A DNA stretch of 64,000 nt from the NCBI RefSeq assembly GCF_027812955.1, contig NZ_JAPYZV010000011.1, positions 62,001 through 126,000 on the forward strand, written 5' to 3'. The translations under genes and the position numbers were made by a program. The stretch comes from Pedococcus sp. 5OH_020 (GTDB taxonomy: Bacteria; Actinomycetota; Actinomycetes; Actinomycetales; Dermatophilaceae). This document shows, in pieces, positions 61,785-64,000 of the stretch (positions are counted from its first letter, which is position 1; the number at the start of each line of letters is the position of its first letter). The notes beneath the pieces are model-generated. The model was not told the DNA's origin. It saw nothing but the letters and a program-made list of their open reading frames with translations, and did no database searches.

Positions 61785-62459
61785 GTGCCCCGCAAGCCCG
61801 CCACACCGCCGCTCGACGCGCTGCTGCCGTCGTGGCTGCTGTCCCTGCGCGCCGACCGCAAGAGCGAGCCGACCCTGAAGAGCCATGCCGACGGCGTCCG
61901 GTTTTACCTGGCGTGGTGCACACAGAACGGGGCCGAGCCACTGGACCGGAGCCGTCTGCGCGGATGGGTCGCTGCGCTGCTGGACGGCGGGAACCAGCTT
62001 GCCACCGCGCGGTCCCGGCAGCTGGCGGTGCGCCGGTTCACCGCCTGGCTCGCAGAGGAGGGGGCGCTGCCCGACGACCCGTTCGTCGGGATCAAGGCGC
62101 CCCGGCTCGACACCGCCGTGGTCGAGCCGCTGTCCGAGGACCCGCTCCGGGCGCTGCTCAAGGCGTGCCAGCCGCCCCGCGGGGCCACGCCGGCGGAGGC
62201 GCTTCGCCACCGGCGGGACGGCGTGGATGCTGTGTCACGGTGGACCCTGGGCATCGTTTGGTTGGTCGCCGAGAGCACGACCTCGCATCTCCTCCCTCGA
62301 GCGTCCAGCGGCGGCGAGGGACATGGGCGCGTGTCCCGGGCTGACTCGTGGCACCCTTCACTCCCTGGGTACCGTCACGGTGACCTGTACGGTCGCCCCG
62401 TGACCGCGGAGCGGCTGGGCAGAACGCGAAAGCCTGCTTGCCATGCGAGCCGCCGTTGA
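61785..62459 (+). pseudogene. truncated tyrosine recombinase (phage integrase-like) remnant
   Basis: Codons 1-145 encode the N-terminal core-binding domain of a XerC/integrase-type recombinase: PLDALLPSWLLSLRADRKSEPTLKSHADGVRFYLAWCTQNGAEPLDRSRLRGWVAALLDGG and TARSRQLAVRRFTAWLAEEGALPDDPFVGIKAPRLD. From about 62215 the sequence becomes unrelated (after ALRHRRD), and none of the catalytic Arg...His-x-x-Arg...Tyr residues is found in any frame. The C-terminal half has therefore been lost or replaced. It may mark a past integration next to sigA. No att repeat or other mobile gene is visible. Confidence 0.75.
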
Positions 62460-62589
62460 CGGCGCCGAAACTCCGACCGGGCGGCAGCAGGCCAGCGGGT
62501 GACTACAGGCTGGCTGATCCGGCTGGCGACCCGGCGCTCGAGGGCTCCGGGTTCTGGCGTGTCTTGGCGCACAGCTTCTACGCTCAAGC

Positions 62590-63111
62590 ATGAGCCGATT
62601 CACGTTGGGTAAGCGGCATGACCCGCACGGGGGCGCCGCGGGCGCGCCGGAAGATCCAATGGTGCGGCAGTACCGCTACCTGCTTCGCACCGCACCGGCT
62701 GATGCACTTGAGGCCGCCCACACGGAGGCTCTGCCGCTACTGTCCGAGGGGCACCGCCAGACCGTCCTGGAGACGGTCAGAAGCAGCCTGCTGGTGGGCG
62801 ATCACCTGACCACGGGTGACCACGTGAGGCTCGCCCACCTTGTGACGGAGGGCGAACGCAGGACACCTGGCCAGCTACTGGCAGGTCTGCCGGAGGAAGT
62901 GCTCCAGGAACTCGCCACCACCGTCTTAGAGTCGGAGTCGTCCTTCGGGCTGCTGGGCGGATACGCGCACTGGGACGGAGCCGAGCCGCAGCGCGCCGAC
63001 GAATCAGCATGGGCGGACGGCGGTTTCGACCCCAAGGCGGGCCGCTGGGACGCCCGCGACGACACGAGGGGCGGCCGAGGCTTCGAGGCCGGTGCCGGCC
63101 CTAGTAGATGA
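62590..63111 (+). CDS. conserved hypothetical actinobacterial protein
   Basis: This 173-residue protein starts SRFTLGKRHDPHGGAAGAPEDPMVRQYRYLLRTAPADALEAAHTEAL, a sequence I recognise as a recurrent actinobacterial hypothetical protein without a known role. The middle is alpha-helical; the end is Gly/Asp/Arg-rich (GGFDPKAGRWDARDDTRGGRGF). No membrane segment is seen. Its stop overlaps a possible next ORF (ATGA). Confidence 0.8.
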   Translation: MSRFTLGKRHDPHGGAAGAPEDPMVRQYRYLLRTAPADALEAAHTEALPLLSEGHRQTVLETVRSSLLVGDHLTTGDHVRLAHLVTEGERRTPGQLLAGLPEEVLQELATTVLESESSFGLLGGYAHWDGAEPQRADESAWADGGFDPKAGRWDARDDTRGGRGFEAGAGPSR

Positions 63112-63380
63112 CGCTGCCGACTGGCGCAGGAGACTTTCGACGCAGAAGGAAGCTGCCGAGTCTGGCGCGACGAGAACCTGCTCGGAATCCGTTACCCAAC
63201 GAGTTCGCAGCGGTTGCTGCTAAACAACCCACCCAAGGACTGTGGCTCGGGGAGGCCGAGGAGGGCCACTACGCCTCAGTGCGGGGGACGCTGCACCACA
63301 ACACCGTCGCACAGCACTCCGGCTACGTCGAAGCGCACGTGGCGCAACAAGTTCCCATCGCTGCCGTGGCCATGCCGTAG
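63108..63380 (+). CDS. possible small ORF overlapping the previous stop
   Basis: This 90-residue frame starts at an ATG that overlaps the previous stop by four bases. Third-position G/C is weak in the first third but high in the rest (GLWLGEAEEGHYASVRGTLHHNTVAQ). No family is recognised, so it may be a gene remnant instead of an active gene. It occupies most of the otherwise gene-free stretch 63112-63467, in which I see nothing else. Confidence 0.3.
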   Translation: MTLPTGAGDFRRRRKLPSLARREPARNPLPNEFAAVAAKQPTQGLWLGEAEEGHYASVRGTLHHNTVAQHSGYVEAHVAQQVPIAAVAMP

Positions 63381-63467
63381 TCTGATCGAGCCATTTGGCG
63401 CCCCAGGCGTGGTATCTCATACCGATGTACGACCGCATCTGCTGGTTGCGCCCCTACGGTGTGCCGC

Positions 63468-63827
63468 ATGCCGAACGCGCAGCTCGAGGTTCATTCCATG
63501 ACCGTGAAGATCCTGGGGCGGGTCCTGCCCGGGCCGCGCGTCTACAACTGGCGATTCGTCGAGTGCACCATCGTCGGCCCCGCAGTGCTCTACCCGCGTG
63601 TGGAGACCACCTTCATCGACTGCCCGATTCCGATCTCCGGCCTGATCGAGGTGGGGCAGAGCCCCTATGACGGGTGGATCGCGCTGGACAGTTGCGCGTT
63701 CGTCCGTTGCGTGTTCCAGGACGTGTCCCTGGCTACGACTCGCGACTACATCGACCTGTTCCACCTAGACGCGCGACCGGCCGCCGCCCTGGTTCGCGGG
63801 CCGGGCCCTGCCGGTGCGCGGATCTGA
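63468..63827 (+). CDS. hypothetical protein with beta-helix-like pattern
   Basis: This 119-residue protein reads MPNAQLEVHSMTVKILGRVLPGPRVYNWRFVECTIVGPAVLYPRVETTFIDCPIPISGLIEVG and ALDSCAFVRCVFQDVSLA. The recurring F-x-x-C-x-I/F steps look like a pentapeptide-type or right-handed beta-helix. It may start at GTG 63459 instead. The family is not named to my knowledge, and beyond 63827 the remaining 173 bases to the window edge contain no clear gene. Confidence 0.6.
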   Translation: MPNAQLEVHSMTVKILGRVLPGPRVYNWRFVECTIVGPAVLYPRVETTFIDCPIPISGLIEVGQSPYDGWIALDSCAFVRCVFQDVSLATTRDYIDLFHLDARPAAALVRGPGPAGARI

Positions 63828-64000
63828 CCCATGCCATGCCCCGATGGACGTAGTATCCCGGCCTCCGGAGGCTGACCGCTTTCCCGGACGCCTCAGCTGC
63901 GGCGATGACCGTCTTGGACGGGAGTCCGTCAGATGGTGCACCCAGCCGCCGGAGTTCCGCGGTCGTGCCCTGGACCCGCTCGCGCAGGCCAGCCGGTCAC

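Noticed and set aside
63828-64000. Possible minus-strand gene end at the right edge (frame with TVIAAAEASGKAVSL).
   Set aside because: The frame is closed by a stop at 63997-63999 and has no usable start, so it cannot enter from outside the window and is too short to support.

Overview
The window is 64 kb of high-GC DNA (roughly 70%) with tightly packed genes, strong G/C third-position bias, many GTG starts and ATGA/GTGA start-stop overlaps. The gene set (SAM-IV riboswitches, a SigA with a long Lys/Ala-rich N-terminal extension, PAC2 protein, DUF4192, DUF1206, a Ddn-like F420 protein, a stand-alone DNA polymerase I-like protein) indicates an actinomycete chromosome. The Micrococcales, for example an Intrasporangiaceae-like organism, are my best guess; the assignment is from gene content only. 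I see no rRNA, tRNA, CRISPR array or complete mobile element.

Layout. 1-3,720 (-): an aliphatic-sulfonate type import operon (FMN reductase, solute-binding lipoprotein, ATPase, permease running off the left edge), preceded by a promoter, a SAM-IV riboswitch and a 34-codon leader peptide ORF. 4.0-7.0 kb (-): an APH-fold kinase, a prolyl aminopeptidase-like hydrolase and a YdeI-like protein. 7.2-12.4 kb: an MMPL exporter, a membrane class III adenylate cyclase, a TfoX-like protein and an aldo/keto reductase. 12.6-18.2 kb: a NERD-domain membrane protein, an epimerase plus ECF41 sigma factor operon behind a textbook ECF41 promoter, EVE and SRPBCC proteins, and homocysteine methyltransferase. 18.2-23.5 kb (-): a broken matrixin-type protease, threonine aldolase, an SDR, DUF6421 and a PNPOx-like protein. 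23.6-28.1 kb: an MFS exporter/LysR pair and a lipoprotein/secreted-protein pair. 28.1-35.4 kb: a large secreted glycosidase, a secreted protein, a MerR/Hsp20 heat-shock pair and a secreted amidase with FG-GAP-like repeats. 35.6-41.7 kb: a frameshifted conserved gene, TetR/MMPL, and a membrane-anchored sigma-like protein followed by two membrane proteins. 41.7-49.99 kb: a Ddn-like protein, SAM-IV plus metY, HrpA helicase, and a TetR/DHA2 exporter operon. 50-57.9 kb: PAC2, DUF1206, the polymerase, SufE, a rhodanese, EcsC, DUF1232 and DUF4192 proteins. 58-61.7 kb: SAM-IV plus metX, a universal stress protein and sigA. 61.7-64 kb: an integrase remnant and small unknown genes.

The main theme is sulfur and methionine supply. 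Three SAM-IV aptamers in one window control sulfonate uptake, MetY and MetX, and mmuM, sufE and a sulfurtransferase lie between them. The most unusual regulatory arrangement is at the sulfonate operon, where the SAM-IV aptamer is followed by a short ORF of the type annotated as a sulfur-gene leader peptide. A pairing switch lies exactly at that ORF's ribosome binding site. The second notable point is an exact TGTCACA-N16-CGTC promoter in front of the epimerase-ECF41 operon, which implies autoregulation.
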